64,000 nucleotides of DNA from Chryseobacterium culicis. Lineage in GTDB: Bacteria; Bacteroidota; Bacteroidia; Flavobacteriales; Weeksellaceae. The stretch spans positions 496,001 to 560,000 of the forward strand of contig NZ_FNWQ01000001.1 of assembly GCF_900108365.1 (NCBI RefSeq). The letters run 5' to 3'. Positions 17,774 to 26,185 of this stretch are shown here, piece by piece (the stretch's first letter is position 1; each line of letters starts with the position of its first letter). Under the pieces are notes generated by a model. The model ran no database searches. It saw nothing but the letters and a program-made list of their open reading frames with translations, and had not been told where the DNA came from. A program made the position numbers and the translations under genes.

Positions 17774-20446
17774 CTAAAGCCACTGTCCGAATTTTCTGAT
17801 AAACCATTGTTTAACGAGCTGTGTTACCATACAATAACCTGTAAGAATTGCTGCTAAATAGGGGAAGTAGCTCAGTGGTAAAGGCTGCATTTTAAGATAT
17901 ACGGCCATTGGAGTGAAAGGAATGAGAATTCCGATCAGCATGATTAAACTTGTTAACGCTACTACCGGCGTGGCGGCCCAGCTTTGGATGAATGGAATTT
18001 TTTTGGTTCTGATAATATGAACAATCAGAGTCTGGGACAATAAACCTTCCACAAACCAGCCTGTCTGAAACAAATTTTGTTGTTCCGGTGTATTGGCTTT
18101 GAAAATAAAAAACATTACCACAAACGTTACGTAATCAAAAATGGAACTTAGCGGTCCTATATACAGCATAAATTTTTTGATGCTTCCGGCTTCCCATTTT
18201 TTAGGGGTTTCCAGAAAGTCTTTATCCATGGTATCCCAGGGAATGGATGACTGAGAAACATCATAGAGTAAATTCTGGGTCAGAATCTGTAACGGAAGCA
18301 TAGGCAGAAACGGAAGCAGCGCACTGGCCCCAATCATACTGAACATATTTCCGAAATTGCTGCTCGCGGCCATTTTGATATACTTGACGATGTTCCCGAA
18401 GGTTCTTCTTCCATAGATGACGCCGCTTCGAAGGACCATCAGATCTTTTTCCAGCAGGATGATATCCGCACTTTCCTTAGCGATGTCAGCTCCGGTATCA
18501 ACAGAAATTCCTACATCTGCTTCTTTAATAGCTGCTGCATCATTGATTCCGTCCCCCATAAAACCAACGGTATGGCCTTTAGCCCGTAATATTTTTACAA
18601 TGCGCTGTTTCTGCAGCGGGCTTACCTTGGCAAAAACAGAATAATGATCCATATCTTTACAAAGCTCCTCGTCACTCATTTTCTCCAGTTCCTCACCCAG
18701 CATAATAGAATTGATAGGGATTCCAACATCATGACCTATTTTTTTAGCAACAATATCATTGTCTCCGGTTACTACTTTTACCTCTATACCCAGTTTGTGC
18801 AATGCTTTGATGCTCGGTTCTGCAGAAGGTTTTGCCGGATCGAGAAATCCCATAAATCCTGTGAGGATAAGATTCTTTTCATCGGCTACAGAATAATTTA
18901 ATGGATGATCACCCTCAAATTCTCTTATGGCAATCAGTAATACACGTTGACCGTCGGCATTCAGTTTTTCAGACATTCTGATAATCTGCTGCTTCATAAG
19001 ATGATCTAACGGAACGATATTGTCATTTTCTATGTGCAGGCTGTGATCTTCTCCCGGATCCAGAGCATATTGACATAACGGAAGCATTTCTTCTACAGCT
19101 CCTTTGCATATCATCAGATGTTTTCCCTGGGAAGTATTCAGAATGACAGACATTCTTCTCCTTTCAAAATCAAAAGGAATTTCATCTACCTTTTGGTAAA
19201 GTTCATCAGCTTTCATGAGATTGTGAACTTCAGCATGATCCAGAACGGCCTGATCCAAAAGATTTTTGAGGCCTGTCTGATGAAAACTGTTGAGGTAACC
19301 CCATTTCAACACCTCATCATCTTCAATACCGCGAACGTTGAGGTGAGTTTCCAGTACGATTTTGTCCAGGGTAAGAGTTCCGGTTTTATCAGTACATAGA
19401 ATATCCATGGCACCAATATTCTGAATAGCATTCAGTCTTTTAACAATGACTTTCTTTTTGCTCATATTTACTGCTCCTTTGGCGAGATTTGCAGTAACAA
19501 TCATCGGAAGCATTTCAGGAGTTAATCCTACCGCAACAGCAATGGCAAATAATAAGGCCTGCATCCAGTCTCCTTTTACCAATCCGTTGATCAGGAAAAT
19601 GACGGGTGTCATGATCAGCATAAATCTGATCAGCAGATAACTCACTTTATTGACTCCGATATCAAAGGCAGTTTCGGGTCTTTTAGAAACCAGACTTCTG
19701 CTGATGCTTCCGAAATAGGTGAAAATACCGGTATTGGCCACCACAACAGTTGCTGAACCGCTTACCACATTGGTCCCCATAAAACAGATATTCTGCAGGC
19801 TTAAGGGATTGAGCTCTTTGGCCTCTTTGATAGGAAGTGCACTTTTCTCCACTGGAAGAGCTTCCCCTGTCAGGATAGATTCGCTGATGAAAAGATCTTT
19901 GCTCTTAAGAATTCTGCAGTCGGCCGGAACCATATCACCCGCAGACAGAATAATAATATCCCCGGGAACAATTTCAGTTATTTCTATTTCTTTGCTTTCA
20001 TTAAATTTTCTTTTGGTGAGACAGCTTGTCCTTACCATCTTCTTTAATGTTTCTGCGGCTTTATTGCTTCTGAATTCCTGAAAAAACCTCAACACTGTAC
20101 TGAATAGCAGCATAAACGAAATTATAACAGTGGTACTGAAATCTTTCTCTCCGTCAGGAACAAGAATTGCGTCTATAAACAATGAAATGACAGCAATACA
20201 GGCCAGGATATAATTAAACGGATTAAAAAAAGAATGGGCAAACTGTTTCAGCCATGAAGGAGCCTTTTGGGCAGCAATTTCGTTTTTACCATAAATTTTC
20301 AGACGGTCTTTTACCGTGTTTTCGCTGAGACCTTCTTCTGAGGTTTCCAGCAGGGCATAAATCATTTTTTCATTCCCAGCTGCAGCTTCTTTCAACTTTA
20401 CAAGAGCTGCAGAATTAAGATTTTTGTTGGAAGATTTTTTTAACAT
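17774..20446 (-). CDS. mgtA: Magnesium-translocating P-type ATPase
   Basis: An 890-residue P3B-type ATPase that imports Mg2+ with ATP hydrolysis at the inner membrane. Seen: cation ATPase N-terminal domain (GLSENTVKDRLKIYGKNEI), the actuator loop (ILTGEALPVEK), the TM4 motif AVGLTPEMLPMIV that is typical of MgtA, the phosphorylation site CTDKTGTLTLDK near residue 350, the hinge FMGDGINDAAAIKEADVGISVD, and the C-terminal membrane helices with NLLYDVSQSSIPWD, another MgtA hallmark. It starts 24 bp after the end of the MgtC-like gene, so the pair forms an operon. Confidence 0.95.
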   Translation of the reverse strand: MLKKSSNKNLNSAALVKLKEAAAGNEKMIYALLETSEEGLSENTVKDRLKIYGKNEIAAQKAPSWLKQFAHSFFNPFNYILACIAVISLFIDAILVPDGEKDFSTTVIISFMLLFSTVLRFFQEFRSNKAAETLKKMVRTSCLTKRKFNESKEIEITEIVPGDIIILSAGDMVPADCRILKSKDLFISESILTGEALPVEKSALPIKEAKELNPLSLQNICFMGTNVVSGSATVVVANTGIFTYFGSISRSLVSKRPETAFDIGVNKVSYLLIRFMLIMTPVIFLINGLVKGDWMQALLFAIAVAVGLTPEMLPMIVTANLAKGAVNMSKKKVIVKRLNAIQNIGAMDILCTDKTGTLTLDKIVLETHLNVRGIEDDEVLKWGYLNSFHQTGLKNLLDQAVLDHAEVHNLMKADELYQKVDEIPFDFERRRMSVILNTSQGKHLMICKGAVEEMLPLCQYALDPGEDHSLHIENDNIVPLDHLMKQQIIRMSEKLNADGQRVLLIAIREFEGDHPLNYSVADEKNLILTGFMGFLDPAKPSAEPSIKALHKLGIEVKVVTGDNDIVAKKIGHDVGIPINSIMLGEELEKMSDEELCKDMDHYSVFAKVSPLQKQRIVKILRAKGHTVGFMGDGINDAAAIKEADVGISVDTGADIAKESADIILLEKDLMVLRSGVIYGRRTFGNIVKYIKMAASSNFGNMFSMIGASALLPFLPMLPLQILTQNLLYDVSQSSIPWDTMDKDFLETPKKWEAGSIKKFMLYIGPLSSIFDYVTFVVMFFIFKANTPEQQNLFQTGWFVEGLLSQTLIVHIIRTKKIPFIQSWAATPVVALTSLIMLIGILIPFTPMAVYLKMQPLPLSYFPYLAAILTGYCMVTQLVKQWFIRKFGQWL

Positions 20447-20470
20447 TGCTTCGATGGTTGTTTTTACATG

Positions 20471-21169
20471 TTACAAATCGTTTTCGGTACCTATTATTTC
20501 CCAGCTTACTTTGATGACTTTATCTTCAATGGTGAGTCTGCTGGCTGTTTTTTCCATGAAACTGTCCTGTGGAGTAGAAGCATGAACTTCTGCTGTAATG
20601 ATGGCATTTTCCGGCAGGCCATTATCATCGCTGGTAAGGGATTTCAGCAGTACTTTATCATTTCCGCTCAGCGATTGCATGAGTTGTACGCGGACATGAT
20701 TTTCCACTTCACTTTTGCACTTGATGCTGAGAAGATATTCGGTATAATGGTTTCTATGATTGATACTATTGCCCAGTTTTACCCCTAAAGGACGAAGGAT
20801 AATATGAGTAAGAATGATAAATCCGCTGGTAATAGCCGCCTCAAAGGGGAATCCCATGGCACTTAGGGATCCTACGGATGCCGAGCACCAAATGGTAGCA
20901 GCTGTATTGAGTCCTCTCACGGTGAGGCCGTCTTTCATAATAACACCTCCACCCAAAAAGCCAATACCGCTTACAATATAAGAGGCAATTCTGCCAGTTG
21001 CATCACCTCCAATTCTGATAGAAAGAAGAACAAATGCAGCAGAGCCAAGACATACAAGGGTATTGGTGCGGAGACCTGCGCTTTTCTGACGCCACTGTCT
21101 TTCGAAACCAATACTTGCGCCCAAGGCAAACGCGGTAAGGAGACGAAGGGTAAATTCGAATGTATTCAT
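20471..21169 (-). CDS. mgtC: MgtC/SapB-family membrane protein
   Basis: A 232-residue protein with the MgtC N-terminal membrane domain: LLTAFALGASIGFERQWRQKSAGLRTNTLVCLGSAAF, then RIASYIVSGIGFLGGGVIMKDGLTVRGLNTAATIWCSASVG, then a C-terminal ACT-like cytoplasmic domain. MgtC proteins modulate Mg2+ stress, F1Fo ATPase activity and survival in host cells in Salmonella and Mycobacterium; in free-living bacteria they are mostly tied to low Mg2+. Here it leads an operon with mgtA and perhaps the metal-efflux genes further on. Four tandem 11-bp repeats lie upstream of its promoter. Confidence 0.9.
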   Translation of the reverse strand: MNTFEFTLRLLTAFALGASIGFERQWRQKSAGLRTNTLVCLGSAAFVLLSIRIGGDATGRIASYIVSGIGFLGGGVIMKDGLTVRGLNTAATIWCSASVGSLSAMGFPFEAAITSGFIILTHIILRPLGVKLGNSINHRNHYTEYLLSIKCKSEVENHVRVQLMQSLSGNDKVLLKSLTSDDNGLPENAIITAEVHASTPQDSFMEKTASRLTIEDKVIKVSWEIIGTENDL

Positions 21170-21287
21170 AACTTTTCCTGTTTTTATAAAGCTTCTCAGC
21201 TGTACGGGAAAAGTGAGTACAACTAAAGCTTTTAAGATTGATAATTACTGTAAGGATCTGGGTCCATATGCTTTATTTTTTACAGTG

Positions 21288-21295
21288 CAAAAGTA
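21288..21295 (-). promoter_or_regulatory. -7 promoter element for the mgtC-mgtA run
   Basis: The minus strand reads TACTTTTG here, a full match to TAnnTTTG, giving an untranslated leader of about 110 nt before the ATG at 21169. No good TTG element is seen about 19 bp upstream, which fits an activated promoter. Confidence 0.6.
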
Positions 21296-21318
21296 TGCAG
21301 GACTATTTTTTTTCACAG

Positions 21319-21359
21319 TTAGAAAAGCTTTAGAATACCATTAGAATAGTATTAGAGAA
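21319..21359. repeat. Four tandem copies of TTAGA-type octamer with exact 11-bp period (candidate response-regulator site)
   Basis: Copies start at 21319 (TTAGAAAA), 21330 (TTAGAATA), 21341 (TTAGAATA) and 21352 (TTAGAGAA). A poor fifth copy, TTGGATAA, starts at 21363. The spacing is one helical turn and the block sits about 24-70 bp upstream of the mgtC -7 element. This is how OmpR/PhoB-type response regulators bind. The OmpR-type regulator at 23856 is a candidate, by proximity only. Confidence 0.7.
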
Positions 21360-21532
21360 AATTTGGATAAAAAATTTATATTCAATCTGTACCCGTTTTG
21401 AAAGATAAAATTTCAATACATTTGGCACGGATAATTTTTATATAATAAATCTCAGGATTTGTCATATGAAGTAAGAACCTGTTTAATCCCGGGAATTTCC
21501 TTCCAGAATATTTTGAACGCTATATTTTAACA

Positions 21533-22384
21533 ATGAAAAAATCAAACTTAGCTATACCGGCTACGCTTCTGGCGATCATCTGTGTACAGGGTGGAGCTTC
21601 CATAGCCAAGCAGCTGTTTCCTGCTATTGGAGCTATTGGTACAGTCACTTTGAGAATTGTACTTTCTGCTGTTTTGCTTACTTTGATTAACCGGCCAAAA
21701 TTTTTACGGTTTAACCGCCAAAAATGGAAGTACTGTGCGGTCTATGGAATAGGATTGGCTGCAATGAATCTTATTTTTTACATGGCGATTCAAAGAATTC
21801 CACTGGGGCTGGCCGTTACTGTGGAATTTGCAGGACCGTTATTCCTTGCTCTGGCTTTGTCCCGTAAACTGTTGGATGTTGTATGGGCATTACTGGCCTG
21901 TGTAGGAATTCTCCTGATAGTTCCGTGGCAGAATGATCACGTTGATTTGTTAGGTCTTGGACTCGCCTTTCTGGCAGGGATATTCTGGGCAGTTTATATC
22001 ATAATGGGCGGCAAGGTTTCTAAAATTACGGAGGGGAAAGATGCGGTTACCACCGGGATGATTTTTGCCAGCCTGGTGATTATTCCATTCACAATATGGG
22101 ATGGTGCTGTTTTCAATCTTACTCCTGCAATTTTTGTGAAGGGGCTTGGGGTTGCCATTCTTTCCAGCGCTTTACCTTTTTCTTTGGAAATGATGGCTTT
22201 GAAAAGACTTCCGGCAAAAACCTTCAGTATTCTGATGAGTCTGGAGCCTGCATTTGCAGCGCTTTCGGGATTGATCTTTCTTTCCGAAAAGCTATCTTTT
22301 TTACAGTGGATTTCTATTGCCTGTGTGATTACAGCGAGTATAGGAACAACCGTTTTCAATAAGAAATCTCTTTCTCAGGAGTGA
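21533..22384 (+). CDS. EamA-family exporter, RhtA-like (threonine/homoserine type)
   Basis: A 283-residue inner-membrane protein with ten predicted hydrophobic segments in two EamA halves. The sequence has RhtA-like wording: QGGASIAKQLFPAIGAIGTVTLRI near residue 20-43, NLIFYMAIQRIPLGLAVTVEFAGPL near 79-103, and a second half with LSSALPFSLEMMALKRLPAKTFSILMSLEPAFAAL. RhtA exports threonine and homoserine in E. coli; the substrate here is an inference. It lies between the mgtC operon and the two-component genes, with no sign of cotranscription with either. Confidence 0.85.
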   Translation: MKKSNLAIPATLLAIICVQGGASIAKQLFPAIGAIGTVTLRIVLSAVLLTLINRPKFLRFNRQKWKYCAVYGIGLAAMNLIFYMAIQRIPLGLAVTVEFAGPLFLALALSRKLLDVVWALLACVGILLIVPWQNDHVDLLGLGLAFLAGIFWAVYIIMGGKVSKITEGKDAVTTGMIFASLVIIPFTIWDGAVFNLTPAIFVKGLGVAILSSALPFSLEMMALKRLPAKTFSILMSLEPAFAALSGLIFLSEKLSFLQWISIACVITASIGTTVFNKKSLSQE

Positions 22385-22465
22385 TGAGATGATGTGAGCT
22401 TTTAACACATTAAGCTTAATAAGGATCTAGAGGTAACTTAAGAATCCGATAAATCTCATGAAACT

Positions 22466-23827
22466 CTAACTGATCATAAACTCAACTGTAAATGCAGTCC
22501 TGTTATGTTCTGATACGACATTGATACCTGCATGGTGGAGGTGAATAATTTTTTCGGTAAGAAACAGTCCTATTCCATGTCCTTTCTCATTCCTGGATGT
22601 TTCACTTCTGTAAAAAGGTTCGAAAATATGCTGTAAATCTTCTTTTTCAATGGTACTTCCGGTATTCATGAAACTGATTTTAAGAAGGTTCGAATTGGCT
22701 TTTACATCAATCAGGCAGGTATGTTCCGGTGAATATTTACACGCATTGTCAATAAGATTGTTAAAAGCAACCTGAAGTAGATATTCATTTCCCTGAATGA
22801 TAAGCTGATGTTCTTCTACTGAGTCATTAATATTTAAAGACACTTTATAGCCTTCATTTTCCTTTGTGATTTTAGTATAAGATTCCAGCAGAATTTCATC
22901 AAGACGAATCTCAGAAAAACTGATCTCATTAGGGTCGTAGCTCGCTTTGGCAAGATCCATTAAGCTGTTGGAAAGGGTAACCATTTTCCGGGCATCTTCC
23001 AGTGCGTACCGAACGGTCTCCTGGTATTCTTCTTTGGTTTTTTCTTTTTCCGAAGCCAGCTCCAGCTCAGCGATAATGGCCGCTAAAGGTGTCCTTAGTT
23101 CGTGCGAAATATTGGAGACAAAATGTTTTTGCGAATCAAAAGAATTTTCCAGCCGCTCCAGCATTCCGTTGAAATTTCGGGCCAGTTCATTAAGCTCATC
23201 TTTTTGCTTCGTTGTCTTCAGGCGCAATTGTAATTTTCCTGCTGTGATTTTTTTAATCTGATCAACCATTTCACTAAGAGGGCTCAATGCTTTTTTAGAG
23301 AGAAATATTCCGGCCAGATAAATTAAAATCAGAATAATGAAGAATGAAACAATACTGATGGTAAGAAGATGGGTAAGGTAATCATATCCATACTGATCAT
23401 AGGCAGCGGCAGTTACTGCGTACATTTTCCCCTCGTAATGATACACCATCCCGATCACCTGCAAATCATTTAAAAAGAAATCAATTTTCTTTCTTTCAAA
23501 TATCTCAGCAAGCATTTGCGGAGTTTCCTTTACGTAATCTACTTTGGCATCATCGTGATAAATCAGTTGTTTATTGCTGTCATAAATCGCAACCTGAACT
23601 TCATTTAAAGTTCGGGTATTGTTTTTATAAAGCTTATGCATTTCCTGTTCAGGAAGTGAGCTGCGAAAGTATAAATCTGCTTTGGCAATTGCTTCGTTCT
23701 GAAGTTCGCTGTAAAAAGACTGTACTCTAGCTTCCCTGGACGAATAATAGATCGAAACGCTGTAAATGCCTAGTAACATTGCGGTAATTAGGGTAAAAAG
23801 CAGCGTAAGTCGGGTTCTTATTTTCAT
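22466..23827 (-). CDS. Sensor histidine kinase with HAMP domain
   Basis: A 453-residue membrane kinase. TM1 is at about residues 8-28 and an extracytoplasmic sensor of about 120 residues follows. TM2 is near 150-172, then come HAMP (LSPLSEMVDQIKKITAGKLQLRL), HisKA with FVSNISHELRTPLAAIIAE (phosphorylated His near 242), the N box NNLIDNACKYSP near 355, and the G2 box GHGIGLFLTEKIIHLH near 418. The layout resembles CusS-type heavy-metal or envelope sensors. It pairs with the response regulator gene 28 bp upstream on the same strand. Given the Mg2+ and heavy-metal transport genes nearby, a divalent cation signal is plausible but unproven. Confidence 0.92.
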   Translation of the reverse strand: MKIRTRLTLLFTLITAMLLGIYSVSIYYSSREARVQSFYSELQNEAIAKADLYFRSSLPEQEMHKLYKNNTRTLNEVQVAIYDSNKQLIYHDDAKVDYVKETPQMLAEIFERKKIDFFLNDLQVIGMVYHYEGKMYAVTAAAYDQYGYDYLTHLLTISIVSFFIILILIYLAGIFLSKKALSPLSEMVDQIKKITAGKLQLRLKTTKQKDELNELARNFNGMLERLENSFDSQKHFVSNISHELRTPLAAIIAELELASEKEKTKEEYQETVRYALEDARKMVTLSNSLMDLAKASYDPNEISFSEIRLDEILLESYTKITKENEGYKVSLNINDSVEEHQLIIQGNEYLLQVAFNNLIDNACKYSPEHTCLIDVKANSNLLKISFMNTGSTIEKEDLQHIFEPFYRSETSRNEKGHGIGLFLTEKIIHLHHAGINVVSEHNRTAFTVEFMIS

Positions 23828-23855
23828 CCGGGTATTTTTGAGTTCTTCGTAATGA

Positions 23856-24560
23856 TTACTGTATAATGCCTGATTCGTAGTCTTTTTTCAGGATGAATCC
23901 CATACCGGCTTTTGTGTGAATCAGTTTGGTATCAAAATCTTTATCAATTTTCTTTCGGAGATAATTGATATAGACATCAATAAAGTTGGTTCCGGTGTCA
24001 AAGTGTGTTTCCCATACTTTTTCTGCAATTTCACTTCTGGAAAGTACTCTTTCGGAATTTTCCAGCATGAATTTTAAGAGGTTGAATTCCTTCGGAGTAA
24101 GTTTTATGGGAGTAAGGTCACGGCTCACGGTTTTCTGTTCCAGATTCATTTCAATGCCTTCGTATTTAAGAACAAAAACTTTCTGGTGCAGCTGTTGGGA
24201 AAAGCGTTTCATAAGAACCTTGACCCTTGCTACCAGCTCCCGCATTTCAAAGGGTTTGGTAAGATAATCATCGGCTCCCGCATCAAAACCTTCCAGTTTA
24301 TCATCAGTGGTTCCCAATGCAGTAAGCATGATAACCGGGAGATTGGGTTTTAATGATTTAATTTCATTACAGAATTCAAGGCCGTCTTTTTTGGGTAAAA
24401 TAATATCGGTCACCACAAGATCAAACGGGTTGCGCAGAGCCAGTTTCAAACCTGTGATTCCGTCATAGGCCACGGTTACCTCAAATTCAGCTTCCTGAAA
24501 CCCCTTTGCAATCAATTTTGAAAGCCTGTCGTCGTCTTCAACTAATAAAATATGTGGCAT
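23856..24560 (-). CDS. OmpR/PhoB-family response regulator
   Basis: A 234-residue two-domain regulator. The receiver domain has the acidic pair EDD at 8-10, the phosphoacceptor Asp52 in VVTDIILPKKDG, LTALG near 86 and the lysine in YLTKPFE near 102. The C-terminal winged helix has LTPKEFNLLKFMLENSERVLSRSEI and VDVYINYLRKKIDKDF with the GMGFILKKD wing. It is the first gene of the two-component operon with the histidine kinase. The DNA sites of this family are usually direct repeats one helical turn apart, as found upstream of mgtC. Confidence 0.95.
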   Translation of the reverse strand: MPHILLVEDDDRLSKLIAKGFQEAEFEVTVAYDGITGLKLALRNPFDLVVTDIILPKKDGLEFCNEIKSLKPNLPVIMLTALGTTDDKLEGFDAGADDYLTKPFEMRELVARVKVLMKRFSQQLHQKVFVLKYEGIEMNLEQKTVSRDLTPIKLTPKEFNLLKFMLENSERVLSRSEIAEKVWETHFDTGTNFIDVYINYLRKKIDKDFDTKLIHTKAGMGFILKKDYESGIIQ

Positions 24561-24611
24561 AAGAATGTTGGAAATGTTTGGTTTGATGTGAAGAATAGAT
24601 CAATAATCCCA

Positions 24612-24642
24612 CAAATGTAATGATTTCTATTTTGTAATTTTG
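24612..24642. promoter_or_regulatory. Divergent -7 elements between response regulator and YiiX-like gene
   Basis: Minus strand TACATTTG (24619-24612) reads toward the response regulator; plus strand TAATTTTG (24635-24642) reads toward the 24662 gene. Both match TAnnTTTG. No clear -33 element is seen for either. Confidence 0.6.
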
Positions 24643-24661
24643 GCACTGAAAATAGAATAGG

Positions 24662-25336
24662 ATGTCCGAATGTAAAATATTTTTTAGCAGAAGAATCAAA
24701 GAAATTATTGTGGTAGGCATTTTGTCCACATTAATCATTTTATTGGTTCAGTGTAACCGTGCTGTCTCAGGTAATGTACAGCTTAAAAACGGAGATCTCC
24801 TTTTTGTTACCGCAAAAGAATCCGGACTTTCCGGAGCCATCAACAATGTAACTCAAAAACAAAAAGCAGCATCATTTGATCACATCGGAATTCTTGAAAA
24901 AGAAGGTAACCGGATGTTTGTGCTGCATGCTGCACCTAAGGGCGGTTCCCAGAGACAGAATTTGAATGATTTTGTAAAAGATCAAAAGAAAGAAGGGCAG
25001 GAGGTAATTGTTTACCGTTTAAAGCCGGAATATCAGAAAGCGATTCCCGGAGCAGTCCGAAAGGCAAACTCTATGCTCGGTCAGCCTTACAATTTCAATT
25101 ATATTCTGGATGAGCATTCTTATTATTGTTCAGATTTTGTAGAAAGGGCTTTTCGGGCAGAAAATATTTTTAAACTGGAACCAATGACATTTATTGATCC
25201 GAAAACAGGAAAGCCGAATGTATTCTGGGAAGAATTTTACAGGAAGAAAAATCTTAAGATCCCTGAAGGAGAGCTGGGTTGTAACCCTAATGGACTGGCC
25301 GGCTCTGACAAACTGGAAAGAGTAGGGAATTTTTAA
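24662..25336 (+). CDS. YiiX/YebB-like NlpC/P60-superfamily cysteine hydrolase
   Basis: A 224-residue protein with an N-terminal export or membrane segment (IIVVGILSTLIILLVQC; Cys31 may be a lipidation site, though Gln at -1 is unusual). The domain is the permuted papain-like type: KNGDLLFVTAKESG, then catalytic His in SFDHIGIL (His74), and the catalytic Cys in YYCSDFVERAF (Cys156). Such enzymes cut amide or ester bonds, in some cases of peptidoglycan or lipids; the substrate of this one is unknown. It is divergent from the two-component system and ends at its own terminator. Confidence 0.85.
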   Translation: MSECKIFFSRRIKEIIVVGILSTLIILLVQCNRAVSGNVQLKNGDLLFVTAKESGLSGAINNVTQKQKAASFDHIGILEKEGNRMFVLHAAPKGGSQRQNLNDFVKDQKKEGQEVIVYRLKPEYQKAIPGAVRKANSMLGQPYNFNYILDEHSYYCSDFVERAFRAENIFKLEPMTFIDPKTGKPNVFWEEFYRKKNLKIPEGELGCNPNGLAGSDKLERVGNF

Positions 25337-25345
25337 AAATGAGAG

Positions 25346-25370
25346 AGAAGCTGAACAGGCTTCTTTTTTT
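25346..25370 (+). terminator. Rho-independent terminator of the YiiX-like gene
   Basis: Stem AGAAGC / GCTTCT with a 7-nt loop, followed by a run of T. Confidence 0.8.
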
Positions 25371-25387
25371 TATGTTAAATTTTTAAA

Positions 25388-25434
25388 AATATTAGTCTAC
25401 TAATTTGGTGGACTAATATTTTTTTATATTTTTG
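25388..25434 (+). promoter_or_regulatory. Strong promoter with a palindromic operator centred on its -33 element
   Basis: TTTG (25404-25407), exactly 19 bp, then TATTTTTG (25427-25434) is the best match to the Bacteroidota promoter in the window. The -33 TTTG lies in the centre of an inverted repeat with 13-bp arms, AATATTAGTCTAC (25388-25400) and GTGGACTAATATT (25408-25420), one mismatch. A repressor bound there would block RNA polymerase. Confidence 0.75.
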
Positions 25435-25470
25435 TCACAGATTTACATGCAGAGTGCAATATAATCTACC

Positions 25471-25806
25471 ATGTTTAACCAAAAATGTTTAGCAATGATT
25501 ACACCTAATCCCGGCCTGCAGGTTGTGCAAAATAAAATAAGCCTGCCTAAAAAAGAGTTGTTACTGGAAATAGAGTTGAATGGCAAAATGAAATTTGAAC
25601 ATTTAATGAATACCATCTATAACCAACTAGGTATCTGTCATAGAGTGTTATCTGCTAATGTAGAGTATGTGAACGGATACAGTTTTGGTTCAGTACAGTT
25701 ATATATTAATGTCAGTTCAGAAGATTTCCACCAGCTTGAAATCTATCTGAATAAAAATAAACTTATCAATACAACGGTAGAATATACCTGCAGAACATAT
25801 TTTTAA
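25471..25806 (+). CDS. Stand-alone NIL-domain protein
   Basis: A 111-residue protein. Residues about 28-105 read as an NIL domain, the ferredoxin-like regulatory domain found at the C-terminus of the methionine ABC transporter ATPase MetN: LLLEIELNGKMKFEHLMNTI, then GICHRVLSANVEYVNGYSFGSVQLYINV, then a last helix and strand (YLNKNKLINTTVEY). In MetN this domain binds methionine and inhibits transport. Here it is encoded alone, with no ATPase or permease next to it. It could be a small methionine or sulfur-amino-acid sensor, but that is inference. Its promoter carries a large palindrome, so expression is probably tightly controlled. Terminators lie on both sides, making it a single-gene unit. 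Confidence 0.7.
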   Translation: MFNQKCLAMITPNPGLQVVQNKISLPKKELLLEIELNGKMKFEHLMNTIYNQLGICHRVLSANVEYVNGYSFGSVQLYINVSSEDFHQLEIYLNKNKLINTTVEYTCRTYF

Positions 25807-25833
25807 GTGAGATTCATATAGTTTTAATTACTC

Positions 25834-25865
25834 AAAGTGTCCGGTCCTTGTGCCGGGCACTTTTT
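25834..25865 (+). terminator. Rho-independent terminator of the NIL-domain gene
   Basis: Stem AAGTGTCCGG / CCGGGCACTT (one wobble pair) with an 8-nt loop, followed by T residues. Confidence 0.85.
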
Positions 25866-25917
25866 ATTTTTGTACTACAACAGATTATAAACAAATTAAA
25901 AATACCAATCATTAACC

Positions 25918-26170
25918 GGGACAAAATTCCCCTCCTCTGAAAGGGTGGCAAAAAATCAAAGAATTTTTGAAGGGGTGGTTAAAAGAAATGGGTAAACAAA
26001 AAAGCGTTCAGATTATTCTGAACGCTTTTTAATAAAATTACTGACTTATTCCTTTTATTAATCCTAAGAATCATTAATAAAGGTTTTCTTATTGGTAACA
26101 GCTCGAATGCCAACTGAAATTTTCAGGTGTTGTCAGGCTGAGCCTGTCGAAGCCATTACTAAGAGAATAA
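25918..26170. repeat. Gene-free stretch with motifs resembling dispersed intergenic repeats
   Basis: No gene is supported between the NIL-domain gene and murA. The stretch holds a CCCCTCCTCTGAAAGGGTGG segment (from 25930), an AT-rich tail with the half-repeat AATCAAAGAATTTTTGAA, and TGTCAGGCTGAGCCTGTCG (near 26134), the kind of short GC-richer sequence often dispersed between genes in this group. Only one copy of each is in the window. Confidence 0.35.
25998..26030. terminator. Bidirectional terminator downstream of murA
   Basis: Perfect stem AAAAAGCGTTCAG / CTGAACGCTTTTT with a 6-nt loop. A and T runs on both sides let it act for minus-strand murA and for plus-strand readthrough. Confidence 0.85.
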
Positions 26171-26185
26171 GGTCAATAAGCAATT

